Part shown: one piece after another, positions 47,600 through 58,536 of the stretch | Numbering within the stretch: position 1 is the first letter of the stretch | Layout of the letters: each line of letters opens with the position of its first letter | NCBI GenBank assembly: GCA_027943335.1 | Contig: BSBK01000873.1 | Span: 1,111,501-1,175,500 of the forward strand | Direction: 5' to 3' | DNA: 64,000 nt | DNA from: Chamaecyparis obtusa | Lineage: Eukaryota > Streptophyta > Pinopsida > Cupressales > Cupressaceae | The notes under the pieces: model-generated | Seen by the model: the letters and a program-made list of their open reading frames with translations, nothing else | What the model was told of the DNA's origin: nothing | Databases searched by the model: none | Made by a program: the position numbers and the translations under genes

Positions 47600-49095
47600 T
47601 CAGTTCAATTCCTGATTCTCGATAGGTGTTAACCGATGAGGTGCCTTATTCGATAAACTAGCTCCAAGGATTATATCCATACAATGATCAATGCTTCTTT
47701 TCGGTGGCAAACCATCAGGTACATTATCAGAAATGATTTCACTATACTCGATGAGTAACTTATCAATCTCCTCAGGAACATTCTCTTTTGTTTTCTTACT
47801 TGGCTTGTTAGGAATCACAACAAAACATACATCATTCCTTTTCAAATCTTTAACAAACTTCCTTCCTTCCATCAAGAAAAATTTCACAGATGTGCAAACA
47901 TTACTAACAAGTTCTTCCATCAATGGTAACAAGATTTGTTTCTCTCCATCAGCCACAATAGTATACTTATGCAATCTCCCATCATATATAGCATGTCTAT
48001 AATATTTATAAGGTCTACCCAAAAAAATATGACAACAATCTATAGGCATGATATCACACAACATCTTATCATAGTATTTTCCAATCTTCAAATTCACATA
48101 ACATTGTTCACTTACCAGGAGTGTATGCTCATCTTTGATCCATGAAATCCGATAGGGCTTCGGATGTTCCAGTCTTTTCAACTGCAATTTTGTGACCATC
48201 TCCTCAAATGCCAGACTCTCCGAGCTACTACTGTCAATGATTACCTTCCAAACTTTATCAAAAACTCTACATCTGGTCTTGAACAAACTTTTCCTTACTG
48301 GATCTTCCTTTTTGCTTTCATTCCATAGTGCTCTCCTCACCATCAAGTTATTTTCTTTCTCAGGTCCATTCGGTGACTCTTCTTGCACCAAAGCATTTCT
48401 ACTGCTACCAACCTTCTTACTTACTTGTGTACATTCAAATGACCTATGTCCTTCTCCTCCACAATTGTAGCAAGTTCCTCGGAAACTTCCTCTGCTATAA
48501 CCACCTCAGTAGTTACTGCCTTTACCTCTAGATGAACTTTCACCTTTCCATCCGGTCTTGCCTTTGTCTAGATTTGTCTTTTCAGGCTCAAATCTACCAT
48601 TTTCACCATTAGATCTACCTCTTCCTCTAGGGAATCTACCACCTCTTCCTCTTTGTCCTTGCTCATGTTTTTTGTTCAATTTCTCCTCAACTTTCAATGC
48701 AAATTGATAAGCCTCTTCAATGTTCTCCAACTTGACCATACTAATTTCCTCTTGGATGGAAACTCTCAAACCATTCAGGTATCTACCAATCATTTCCACG
48801 TCATCTTCATCATGTCCAGATCTGATATCTAATCTATAGAATTCCTCAGTATATTCCTTTACCGAGCTATCTTTTTGCCTTAGACTTTGCATTCACCGAA
48901 CTAGTTTAATCTGATAATCACAGGGTAAGAACTTTCCTCTTTCGATCCAATTGCAGATGTTCCCACCATAAGGATGCATGGCTTTTCAACTTTGTGCTTG
49001 CAATCTTCACCTTCTTGTCTTCAAGAATGTTCTCATATTCAAAATATTTTTCCATCTTGGTGATAAATTAGTAATATTTTTCCCACCACCAGTAT
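47600..49095 (-). pseudogene. Gypsy-B gag C-terminal half and protease
   Basis: 48892-48506 is gag (YTEEFYRLDIRSGHDE, EEAYQFALKVEEKLNKKHEQ, RGRGGRFPRGRGRS). Upstream in broken frames is YFEYENILEDKKVKIASTKL and ASLWWEHLQ. The zinc knuckle CYNCGGEGHRSFEC lies near 48430-48475 after a stop. The protease is in the 48391-47600 frame: VIIDSSSSESLAFEEMVTKL, where the DSG motif is DSS, a likely inactivating change. The domain ends HIFLGRPYKYYRH, and the linker reads NVPDGLPPKRSIDHCMDIIL. The N-terminal gag half is missing beyond 49095. Confidence 0.85.
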
Positions 49096-50184
49096 GTCAG
49101 AGTTTTACACAATCCCGAAGTACTACTTGAGGAAGTTCAAAAATTTAACACCCTTTTGTCACACACCCCATTAAGGATGCATGCATTTTGTTTTATAGTG
49201 GGTTGGATGATCACGACAAAGGCGATTGTATCCCACTTTGGGTTGTCCCTCTCACCAGCCTCATTAAGGAAAATCTCGGGAGGCGAGCCCAACTATTGAT
49301 CTAACATGTTCATTTGAAACTAATAAAGTGGAAGAGAGAAATAGGTTGTGGGAGTTTGATTCACCAAAAAGGTGAAGAGCATATCCCTATCCACTTCTTT
49401 ATCCCCAAATACGATTAACAAGGTTCAATTTCCAACCCACTAACTAAAGGGATTCAAGTATTGCTACTCTCTTCCACAAACAAGGGGTTTTTCAATTTAG
49501 TGTTTGGTTTGCTCAACTTTTCTTTTTAATCAAAGAGTTTAAACATTTTTGGCATTTTGATTCACTTCGAAAAGTGAAGAGCATAGGCCTAATGTTAAAC
49601 TTTCCAAACAAAGATAGGCTATTTTTAATTACTAGATTTTGAAAACACCAAAGCCACAATTTAAGCACAAAAATTGACCAAGTTTTAAGGTTTACTTTTT
49701 CCTTGTAGCTAGCAAAGGCTAGGGGCATTTTTGAGTGATTTTCGTGTTTTAATGCTTACCTTGGCAATCGTTCCTTTCCAATGTGCTTTTCCTCCAACAA
49801 GTTAGTCAACAAAACCAGCAAAAGTGAAGAAAGCAAGACAAAATTGAATTTAAAAGCCTTATTTGTCAAATTTAAGAAAAACTTGATTAAGATGAAAATA
49901 TCCAATTTAATGAAACAAATTTTTGCCTTATATGCTTCTACAACTTTGAAATAATGTTCATGTACCTTTCCTTATTGCTGAGAATCCTCAAGAACCAACT
50001 TAATGTGAGCAATGTTCTCCTTTTTTATATTCCTTGTTAAACCTTTGCCTTCTTGATTAAATTTTCTCTCTGGTTTTTTTACTCTTTTATGTCCAGACAT
50101 CCTGCAAAGACATAAAAATCAATTGCTGACAATCAAATTATGAAAATTTACAGTTTAATCAAAAGTGTTGCAGAAATGATTGTA

Positions 50185-50515
50185 AGCGCTATTTAAATGC
50201 TCAAAAGCACTATGGATCGAATTAAATGCACTACTTAAACTTTTAAAAGCACTAAAATAGAATGCAAACGCGCTATTGAATTAAGCAAAGGTGTCAGAAA
50301 ATGAGTAAACATGCTGGAGAAAGAATCTAAAGCGTTGGCTAGTCAGGGAATAAGCATTGATAGAAAATTAGACAGAAGCTAGAAAGAATCGAAAGTGTTG
50401 TTTCTCTATGCAAATGCACACAAATTTGTCGTGGAATCACTGTTACAGTGCTCATAAGCGTTGTTTAACTGCTCAAACACGCTATTTAAAGTCTCAGAAG
50501 CATTGTTTCACCTGC
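50185..50515. repeat. Degenerate 30-40 bp repeats of GCGCTATTTAAATGCTCAAA type
   Basis: Variants of AGCGCTATTTAAATGCTCAA recur: 50186, 50226 (GCACTACTTAAACTTTTAAA), 50270 (GCGCTATTGAATTAAGCAAA), 50456 (GCGTTGTTTAACTGCTCAAA) and 50480 (CGCTATTTAAAGTCTCAGAA). Strongly diverged, with irregular spacing. Confidence 0.5.
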
Positions 50516-50587
50516 AAAACAAAGAGCTTAACATGCAAAAATTTGAACAAAAATGAGATTTACAGATTTTTAGAAAGTGAAGCCTAT

Positions 50588-50606
50588 GGCCCCATGGTGG
50601 GCACCA
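50588..50606 (-). other. Possible primer-binding site of element E
   Basis: Minus strand TGGTGCCCACCATGGGGCC, three bases from a TG dinucleotide that would end an LTR. It resembles the TGGCGCCCACCGTGGGGC-type PBS common in plant Gypsy elements. Confidence 0.5.
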
Positions 50607-50960
50607 TTTTGTGTACTAGAAATAGTACCTTCATAGGGTTAGTACTGTCAATAAATCAAATAGAAACTAAATAACCACAAAATATCAATCTATTTAAGCT
50701 AGAAATTGACAATTAAGCACTCTATGACTCTCTAACTAGGAGGGTCAATGGAGAAACTCTCAGCAAGCCTCCATTAAATGACAGGCCTAGAATGAGAATA
50801 GACGATAAAACAAGCTAAATAGTTCAATTCCAATTTGAAAATCTAATTAACTCCTATATTTGTCTTTCTAGCTATAATTCTCAAGAGGTTAGATGCAATT
50901 CTCAGATTTGTGGATTGAATTATGAGTGATTTAGGCCTTGGTTTTATAGGATTTGGCAAG

Positions 50961-51218
50961 CGTAGGGGGTGTAGTAGAGTTGATCATGATTAGGTTGGGA
51001 TTGAGTTGCCCTTGCATCTTCAATGTGTTGTCCTCTCCTCTAAGTTGTTTCCACCGATTCTAATCTAGCAGTAATTTGTCTCAACATATCCATGACAATT
51101 AGATCTAAGTTCCTTACTCCTCTAGCATTTCTTCTAGCCTTCTTCACAATCTTCAGTAGCAATAGGTTGGATCCTCTCTTTTGCCATCCCACAAGCAAAT
51201 CCTAGGTTGTAAAACTTA
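50961..51218 (-). pseudogene. Gypsy-D gag start
   Basis: Just inside the D PBS, the minus strand opens at MAKERIQPIATEDCEEG (stop), then in the next frame reads RNARGVRNLDLIVMDMLRQI and TARLESVE, a helical gag N-terminus comparable to VRELQRQVRALQEEIRRG in Gypsy-A. Only about 60 residues are recognisable. The rest is replaced by element E and then Gypsy-B gag, so it may be the missing 5' end of Gypsy-B or a separate element. Confidence 0.5.
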
Positions 51219-51230
51219 TCTCTGATACCA
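51219..51230 (-). other. Primer-binding site of Gypsy-D
   Basis: Minus strand TGGTATCAGAGA, one base different from the initiator Met consensus, two bases from the LTR at 51233. Confidence 0.85.
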
Positions 51231-51232
51231 CC

Positions 51233-52017
51233 TGATCTAGTCAACGATAGTGGGAACTCACAGAGTCCGACAAATCCTTGCAGCTAGAGTCAACACAACA
51301 AACAACCAGTTCCATATTTTAAACAACTTAATAAGGAACAACAAATAAGCCCATTCAGAGCTTCGCATTATCTCAGAATCAAAATTTACATCACATTGCC
51401 TTACAATATGCAAATTACAAGCTTTTGACACACGTGCTTGATTACAACAGAATTATAGACTCAAACCCTAATGCTAACCTCCAAAGCTAATTCCTCCAAT
51501 AAGCTACCTAACAAAGATCATAAGCCTCAATATATAGAGCTTCGAAACACATATGTCGACCAAGACAATTACATTTTCTAAGAACAAGAAAATGTAATAC
51601 AAAAATATAGGTCAGGACCCAAATCATAAGATATTAACACCAAGATGTAGAAATGATGTGTGATCTCAGAATGACATTAGAAAAAGATCCAAGAACATCA
51701 AAAAATGAGTCACCAAGCTTCGTCGATCGGAAAATTACATCGCGAGATCGGAAAGCCCAACTGACTGTTAGAACATGAAGAACACACTGGCCTGAACTTG
51801 TATCCAAGATAAATCCTCAGTGAAGACTCTAATCGAGGTGCGAACCTAAACATGAGTAAAACATGATATCTAGAAGATTCTCTAACATTCACAATAGAAA
51901 ATGATCTAAACAAAAGAATGCCACCAAACTAAGAAGACTAAAAAATAGGAACAAAACTGAAAGGAAATGTTTTTGGGTAATGCAAGATTGTCAAGAACCC
52001 AAGATGCTCCTGCATCA
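51233..52017 (-). repeat. Gypsy-D 5' LTR (785 bp)
   Basis: TGATCTAGTCAACG to GATGCTCCTGCATCA. Its outer end is nearly the same as the Gypsy-A and Gypsy-B LTR ends, but its body differs from both. A TATATAGAG region near 51530 could be the promoter on the minus strand (CTCTATATATTGAGG). Position and orientation would suit it as the 5' LTR of Gypsy-B, but it does not match the 3' LTR at 23920. Confidence 0.75.
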
Positions 52018-52748
52018 ACTCTCTCAATTTTCTTTTTGGCTTACGCTTATAGTTTCAGTCTGCGATTCCATTCCACCTACTTTTGTGCAAATTTATATAA
52101 TATTGTATGATATGTTAATATTGAAATCTAACACTATTCATCATAAATTTTAATATAATAATTTATTTCATACTTAATGCATTTTAATATATGATAACAT
52201 TAAATATGATAATTCACCAAATTAAACATTTAATACATATTTATTTGGATATACATTAGATATCTTTTAAAAATTAACATATATTTATGATAATTGTTAA
52301 AATATCATTGGAATTTATTATTGATTTGCATTTTACTTTTACATAATTATGATTAAAATGATATCAAAGATAATTATAAATTATGTATTATATTATAGAA
52401 TTTATGTTAATTTAGTGAATACAATATATTTATTTAAAAAATTAACTATAAAAAGAGGTTATTTTTATATTCTATGAAAATAAAATATATATGATATGTT
52501 TATTGTCTATAAAAATAAAATACTTCCAATAAAATATTTTTATGATAGATCATTGAATGTGATTCAAAATATCAGTACAAAATCTGACAAAATTACATAT
52601 GTAAAAAGAGCAACACTTCTCAAATTGTCAAAATTGTTACTGTCTTACAATGAACATATGTGTAAAGATAAGAATTTCAATGAACATAAATGATGGACCC
52701 CTTAATATCCTCTAAAACATCGATACAAAATTTACCATGAAAACATTC
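52018..52748. other. AT-rich flank downstream of the host gene
   Basis: No gene seen. Very AT-rich (long runs of TTTAAAAATTAACATATATT type), unlike the elements on its left. It would hold the 3' untranslated region of the minus-strand gene ending at 52749; no clear polyadenylation signal could be chosen. Confidence 0.5.
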
Positions 52749-52964
52749 TCATATTTTAGTTGATTTATTGTCTATTGTTATTTTTATAAGCATAACAAGT
52801 ACACCCACATGGAGGAGCATGCGAACTCTAATAAAAGTCGATAGACATGTCAACTCAATAATTTTCCATAGATAATGCCAACTAATTGCAATGAGAGAAC
52901 CTAAAATTCCACCCACCAGAGCTTGAGCATATGTATGCACTCCTTCTAGGATTCGTGTCCACGC
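52749..52964 (-). CDS. PAP2-type lipid phosphate phosphatase-like, last exon
   Basis: Minus-strand exon preceded by a good acceptor (TATGAATTTAG at 52965). It reads AWTRILEGVHTYAQALVGG, then ILGSLIAISWHYLWKIIE and a hydrophobic end (VRMLLHVGVLVMLI) with TGA at 52749. This fits the third PAP2 motif, R-x5-H-T-x2-Q-x3-G followed by a membrane helix, as in plant lipid phosphate phosphatases of the epsilon/gamma type; His of VHTYAQ would be the catalytic base. These enzymes remove phosphate from membrane lipids in plastid or ER membranes. It joins exon 63760-63833 in phase 0 across a 10.8-kb intron. The frame is open with no stops, unlike every retroelement frame nearby. It could be a pseudogene if upstream exons are damaged; they are outside the window. 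Confidence 0.6.
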   Translation of the reverse strand, partial: AWTRILEGVHTYAQALVGGILGSLIAISWHYLWKIIELTCLSTFIRVRMLLHVGVLVMLIKITIDNKSTKI

Positions 52965-53499
52965 CTAAATTCATACCCACAAAATATATTAGTAAGTATT
53001 TTACATTTAAAAATAAAAAAGTATTTATAATCTATTTTATAGATACATTATGTTGGTTTATTTGTAAATATTCTAATATTAAAAATTATTTTACAAAATT
53101 AAATATTTGCTCAAATAATTGCTATAAATTAATTAATTTTTTAAAAATATTATATTTAAACTTTATGTAGCTACTAGACTATTTTATAATTTTTATTATT
53201 ATATAAATTTTATCAAATAAATAATTATTTTAATATAATTTAAATATTAATTAAAAGATATGAAGAAATATGAAATATTCCCTTCATGCAAGTGATTTGT
53301 ATTTACACTAATTGATATAAACTACACAATTAAAAATAAAAGCACAGATACTAAAAATTCTCTCTCTGATCAAATCAAGTTGGAAGTTGATAACTTCTTA
53401 TAGGAATATCAAATTCAAAACAACAAATTATGAAACTCATAAACAAGGGAGCTTTGGGGTTAACTGTCAATTCCAAGATGGTATTAGAGCTAAATATTC

Positions 53500-55221
53500 T
53501 CTTTCATGGTATCAGAATGCCTAATTTATGACTTCCTATTTATTTTCTGAGAGATCCAACCTTGAGGAGAAAATCCAGCTCACCCTGAAGAAAAATAATG
53601 TTTGGGTTTTGTCCCCCAAAAAATAAATCATTAACTTTGTTTTGTATCTGTTTACTTTTCATTGTGATTAGCTTATGGTTGTGGAAAAAATTAATACAAT
53701 TAAAAAGCACAGAGCACTGGTTCACCTTCCCCCCGCCCCCCCTCCCCCCAAGTGTTCCTCAATACCAACAATAATTTCAAATAGGTCCAGACTAAATATT
53801 CACATGGTGGAGAGGAATGAAAAGTGGACCACACCACATTGGCTCGACCAAAAGAAATATATCAAAAGTTAAAGCATTGAGTGATAGGAAACCAAACTAC
53901 TAGTACCATATCTAGAACAACAGAGAATTCTAGACCATTGCCAAACACAACCATCACAACACATTTTCCAGAGCACCAACCTTCAAACCAACAAATCCTC
54001 AAAATCACATTATAACATATCATAAATACTAACCACAATCTAGCCACCAAAGTAATATATTGCCATCAATGACAACCATACTGACAAATCAACATCTCAG
54101 CAACGACTAACCCATTAAAAACTCTGCAAAAATAACTAAATCCCTCTTTGTCATTAATGGAAACATCCATCAACAACAAACACAATCTCATTTCATATTT
54201 GTATGCATACATTATCTCCCCTCCTTTGACATCGAGGACAAAGGTGAGTAATAACAAACTTTTCTCTCCATTAGAGGAAGCCTCATACATTAGTCCAAAC
54301 CAAGAATGTGCAGTACTATAAGTTTCCTAGACTAATGTAGTGCTAAGATACTTGGTTTGAACTAGGAGAGGGTAATACCCCCAACCTCTCCTAGAGATAC
54401 TCAAAAGTATCTTTGCACAAAGATTTTGTAAAGATATCTACAATATTTTTTGTTGTGCGTGCAAACAAAAATTTAACTTAATTATCTAACACATTTTCCT
54501 TCAAGAAGTGATCCCAAATTAGAATATGTTTCATTGTGGAGTGTTCTACTGATTTCATAAAAATATTTATTGTGCTAGTGTTATCACGAATAATTGGGAT
54601 TGGTCCATCAAATACTACACAAGTATCCTTCAAGATATGTTTCATCCAAAGTACCTGTGTGCACCATGATGCAACTGAAATTTATTCAGCTTCCACATAG
54701 AACGAAGATGGAAAATCCTACTTATTACTTAACCGAACAACTAACCAAGAGCCAAGGAAAAATGCTCCACCACTAGTACTTTCTCTGTCATCAATAGTTC
54801 CATCCCAATCTACATCAGTATAAACTTTTAAGGTAAAATCAGATCTTCTGGGATACCACAATCCAAATTCCTTTGTTCCTTTCAACTATTTGAAGATCCC
54901 CTTTATTGCCACATGTGATTCTCTTGGTCCTTGCTAGAATCTAATTGTCAGATAGACAGCATACATGATATCTAGTCTAGTAGTAGTTAGATATAGCATT
55001 CATCTAATCATTGATATATATATTCTCGCATTTGCCTTTGGGGATTTGCCTTCTTTAGTCAACTTACATCTGGTAGACATAGGAGTACTCACTAGTTTTC
55101 AATTTTCCAATCCAATTCTTTTGAACAACTCTAATATACTTTGACTAAGAGATAAAAATATCTTCACTGGTGTGATTCACTTGCAATCCAAGAAAGAAAT
55201 TCAACTCACCAATCATGGACA
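53500..55221 (-). repeat. Tandem duplication, unit 1 (1,722 bp)
   Basis: Begins TCTTTCATGGTATCA and ends GGACA at 55221, where unit 2 begins with the same words. Contains a 3' LTR part (about 53710-54210), a purine tract AAAGGAGGGGAGATAA (minus strand, 54213-54230) and RNase H (55210-54330). Relative to unit 2 it lacks about 104 bp, removed between two CTCGACCAAAA sites. Confidence 0.88.
54330..55215 (-). pseudogene. Copia-F RNase H, copy 1
   Basis: Minus-strand translation in broken frames shows YTDVDWDGTIDDRESTSGGA, SWLVVRLSNKQD, YVEAE and DNTSTINIFMKSVEHSTMKH, the RNase H module at the end of Copia pol. Copy 2 is at 56190-57000. Both are full of stops. Confidence 0.75.
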
Positions 55222-57034
55222 TCTTTCATGGTATCAAAATGCCTAATTTATGACTTCCTATTCATTTTCTAAGAGATCCAACCTTGAGGATAAAATCCAG
55301 CTCACCTTGAAGAAAAATAATGTTTGGGCTTTGTCCCCAAACAAATAAATCATTAACTTTGTTTTGTATCTGTTTACTTTTCATTGTGATTAGCCTATGG
55401 TTGTGCAATCAATTTAATACAATTAAAAAGCACCAAACACTGGTTCACCCTCCCCCCCCCCCCTCCTCCCCAAGTGTTCCTCAATACCAACAATAATTTC
55501 AAATAGGTCCAAACTAAATATTTGCATGGTGGAGAGGAATGAAAAGTGGACCACACCACGATGTCTCGACCAAAACACACAATACCCAAATGCTACAATA
55601 ATCGAAGTCCAATAGGAAATAAAAACATTAGAAATCATACCTCTAGACCACATCAACTCGACCAAAAAAAACATATCAAAAGTTAAAGCATTAAGTGATA
55701 GGAAACCAAACTATTAGTAGCATATCTAAAACAACAAAGAATTCTAGATCATTGTCAAACACAACCATCACAACACATTTTCCAGAGCACCAAACTTCAG
55801 ACCAACAAATCCTCAAACTCACATTATAAAATGTCATAAATACTGACCACGATCTAGCCACCAAAGCAATGTGTTGCCATCAATGATAACCATACTGACA
55901 CATCAACATCTCAACAACAACTAACCCATTAAAAACCCTCCAAAAACAACTAAATCCCTCTTTGTCATTAATGTTAACATCCATCAACAAAAAACACAAT
56001 CTCATTTCATATTTTTATGCATACATTCTCTCCCCCCCTTTGACATCGAGGACAAAGGTGAGTAATAACACAATTTTCTCTCTGTGAGAGGAAGCCTCAT
56101 ACATTAGATGAAACCAAGAATGTGCAGTACTATAAGTTTCCTAGACTAATGTAGTGCCAAGATACTTAGTTTGAACTAGGAGGGGGTAATACCCCCAACC
56201 TCTCCTAGCGATACTCAAAAGTATCTTTGCACAAAGATTTTGTAAAGATATCTACAATATTTTTGTCATGGGTGCAAAACACAAATTTTAGTTAATTATC
56301 TAACACATTTTCCTTCAAGAAGTGATCCCAGATTAGAATATGTTTCATTGTGGATTTGTTCTACTAATTTCTAAAAATTATTTATTGCGCCAATGTTATT
56401 ACAAATAATTGGGATTGGTCCATCAAATACTACACAAGTATCCTTCAAGATTTGTTTCATCCAAAGTACCTGTGTGCACCATGATGCAACTACAATTTAT
56501 TCAGCTTCCACGTAGAACAAAGATGGAAAATCCTACTTATTACTTAACCAAGCAACTAACTAGGAGCCAAGGAAAAATGCTCCACTAGTACTTTCTTTGT
56601 CATCAATAGTTTCATCCCAATCTACATTAGTATAGACTTTTTAGGTTAAATCTGATCCTCTAGGATACCACAATCCAAATTCATTTGTTCCTTTAAAGTA
56701 TTTGAAGATCTTCTTTATTGACACATGTGATTCTCTTTGTCCTTGTTAGTATCTAGCTGTCAAATAAACAACATACATGATATCTAGTCCGGTAGTAGTT
56801 AGATATAGCATTCATCTTATCATTGATATATATTTGCTTGCATTTGCCTTTGGGGATTTACCTTCTTTAGTCAACTTACATCTGGTACACATAGGAGCAC
56901 TCACTAGTTTGCAATTTTCCAATCCAATTCTTTTCAACAACTCTAACATACTTTGACTAAGAGATAAAAATATCTTCACTGATATGATTCACTTGCAATC
57001 CAAGAAAGAAATTCAACTCACCAATCATGGACAT
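55222..57034 (-). repeat. Tandem duplication, unit 2 (1,813 bp)
   Basis: Same order as unit 1, with the second RNase H copy at 56190-57000 and a full LTR part (55440-56030). It runs without a break into RT sequence at 57035, so unit 2 is the original and unit 1 the added copy. Both units hold a C-rich tract (53733-53751, 55450-55471). Confidence 0.88.
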
Positions 57035-57740
57035 CTTAAATTCATCATGCATCTCAAAAGAATTATTTTTGCACATGTCATTATCTCCTCCAAATATTAA
57101 GTCATCCAAGCATACCACAACCACTAAGAGATTTTCTGATTCAAATTTGAAATAAAGATTGTTGTTAGTAGACCCTCTTTAAAAGTTTTGATCCATTATA
57201 TACTTATCCAATCTTCCATACCAAGCTCTAGGAGCATGCCTCAACTTATACAGAGTCTTCTTCAATTTGTAGATGATATCTAGATCATTTGACAACTTGA
57301 ATATTTCTAGTTGTTCAAAGTAAACTTCTTTTTAGTTCTCTGCACAAAAACATTGACATCATATCCATCTGATAGACTTCGAAATCCTTAAATGCTACAA
57401 ATTCCAAGAATATCCCAAAAACTTCTATTACTTGGAGACGAGCAAAATTTTCTTCAAAACCAATTCCTTCAACGTAAGTATACCCTTTGCAGACCAATCT
57501 TTCCTTGTTCCTCACAACTCATCCATTTTGTTCTAGAATACCCTCTTTTTTCCAATTCCTTCAACGTAAGTATACCCTTTGCAGACCAATCTTTCCTTGT
57601 TCCTCACAACTCATCCATTTTGTTCTAGAATACCCTCTTTTTTCCAATTCCTTCAACGTAAGTATACCAATTCTTTTCAACGTAAGTATACCCTTTGTAG
57701 ACCAATCTTGCCTTGTTCCTCACAACTCATCCAATCTTGA
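57035..57740 (-). pseudogene. Copia-F reverse transcriptase with internal repeats
   Basis: Minus strand shows YKLKKTLYKLRHAPRAWYGR, the active site as VVVVCLDDLIFGGDND (57090-57140; CLDD in place of YVDD) and YQMDMMSMFL (57350-57370). RNKERLVCKGYTYVEGI sits at 57465-57515. Upstream of this the [13 protein letters not shown] coding segment is repeated (see the 92-bp repeat). Not functional. Confidence 0.78.
57461..57740. repeat. 92-bp tandem repeat within RT sequence
   Basis: CAATTCCTTCAACGTAAGTA starts at 57461 and 57553, and a third copy at 57645 is cut after 23 bp and restarts at 57668 (CAATTCTTTTCAACGTAAGT). The 92-bp period is not a multiple of three, so each copy changes the frame. Sequence between copies is nearly identical, so the expansion is recent relative to the age of the element. 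Confidence 0.9.
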
Positions 57741-58536
57741 ATTTCGTTCGACCCATATATTTATCACAGCATTGGTGCCATGCTCTTTGGATTGCATTGG
57801 GATCTTTCAAAGTCGGCTCCCACCGCTTGCGAGCACAGACTGATCATCACATTGACAAAGAGGATCACTTTGCAGTTTATGCACATTGTCTGAGATTGAG
57901 ACCGAGGCACATTTCATTTTTCGCTGCCCTATATACTATGAGATCAGAGGGAGATTCTATTGCTTATTCGGAGATTCTATTGCTTATTCAAAGAATGCAG
58001 CTCCTTGACTTCGTTCTTTTGTTACTCTGACCAGAGATGTCTGGCACTCTATTTACGAGAGACGGTACGGCTCCATGACCATACCCTGTAGCTTCTATTT
58101 CCCCAAAAGCAAGTCACCGAGCAACTCATTACGAATTTCTTCTCGCTCTCGCCCCCGGCTCGGGGTGTGAAGCGGCCCTCATGTGCCTCCACCATCGGTC
58201 ACTCCAGATCCATAAGACCTCGCAGTGCTTCTACCCATCAGTGACAGACCACCAGCAGATCACGGCGACGGGTCCATACCCATATTCTTCCGGGTCACTA
58301 TCCTTCTAAGTTGGATTTCTTTCCACTCGGGAAGGACCCCTAGTCCTTGCCCTAGTGGTTCTTTATTCTCTGCTTCTTGTTTGGTTCCTTGTTCTTTTAC
58401 CATGTTCCCCCGACCACTGTTTGGTGGTCCGCTAGTTTCTTGATATTTTGGTTGTATGATTCCTGTCCCATAGACCCTTGTTGATCTTCCATTAGACATT
58501 AATAAATTTATCTTATCTTATCTTATCTATCTAATG
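57741..58536 (+). mobile_element. Unclassified insert with (TTATC)n tail, probable non-LTR 3' end
   Basis: A markedly GC-richer block between the RT and integrase parts of Copia-F. It ends CATTAATAAATTTATC followed by TTATC repeats (58498-58530), a microsatellite-like tail as in some non-LTR elements. It has no recognised protein. Locally it includes a tandem GGAGATTCTATTGCTTATTC pair at 57950-57989. About 30 bp of Copia RT are missing at the insertion site and no clear target duplication is visible. Confidence 0.4.

Larger units (their letters stand above)
49096..50960 (-). mobile_element. Element E: LTR-element fragment interrupting a Gypsy gag
   Basis: Non-coding block between Gypsy-B gag (ends about 49095) and the gag start of Gypsy-D (about 50961-51218). 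It contains a PBS-like site at 50588-50606 next to TGTGTACTAG (50610), so an LTR appears to begin at 50610 and extend right to roughly 50950. No second LTR copy was found. The left part (49190-49760) contains a repeated block GATTCAC-AAAAGTGAAGAGCATA (49357 and 49557). Boundaries are approximate. Confidence 0.4.

Noticed and set aside
53733..53751. C-rich tracts (also 55450-55471) as regulatory G-quadruplexes
   Set aside because: They correspond to the purine-rich inner end of a Copia LTR (compare the G-run at 60611) duplicated with the unit; no separate role needed.
57487..57843. Plus-strand 118-codon frame in the 92-bp repeat
   Set aside because: Produced by tandem copies of antisense RT sequence; no independent evidence.
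58498..58535. (TTATC)n as an ordinary microsatellite
   Set aside because: Possible, but it abuts the end of a compositionally distinct insert after AATAAA, so a 3' tail is the better reading; kept as a finding with low confidence.
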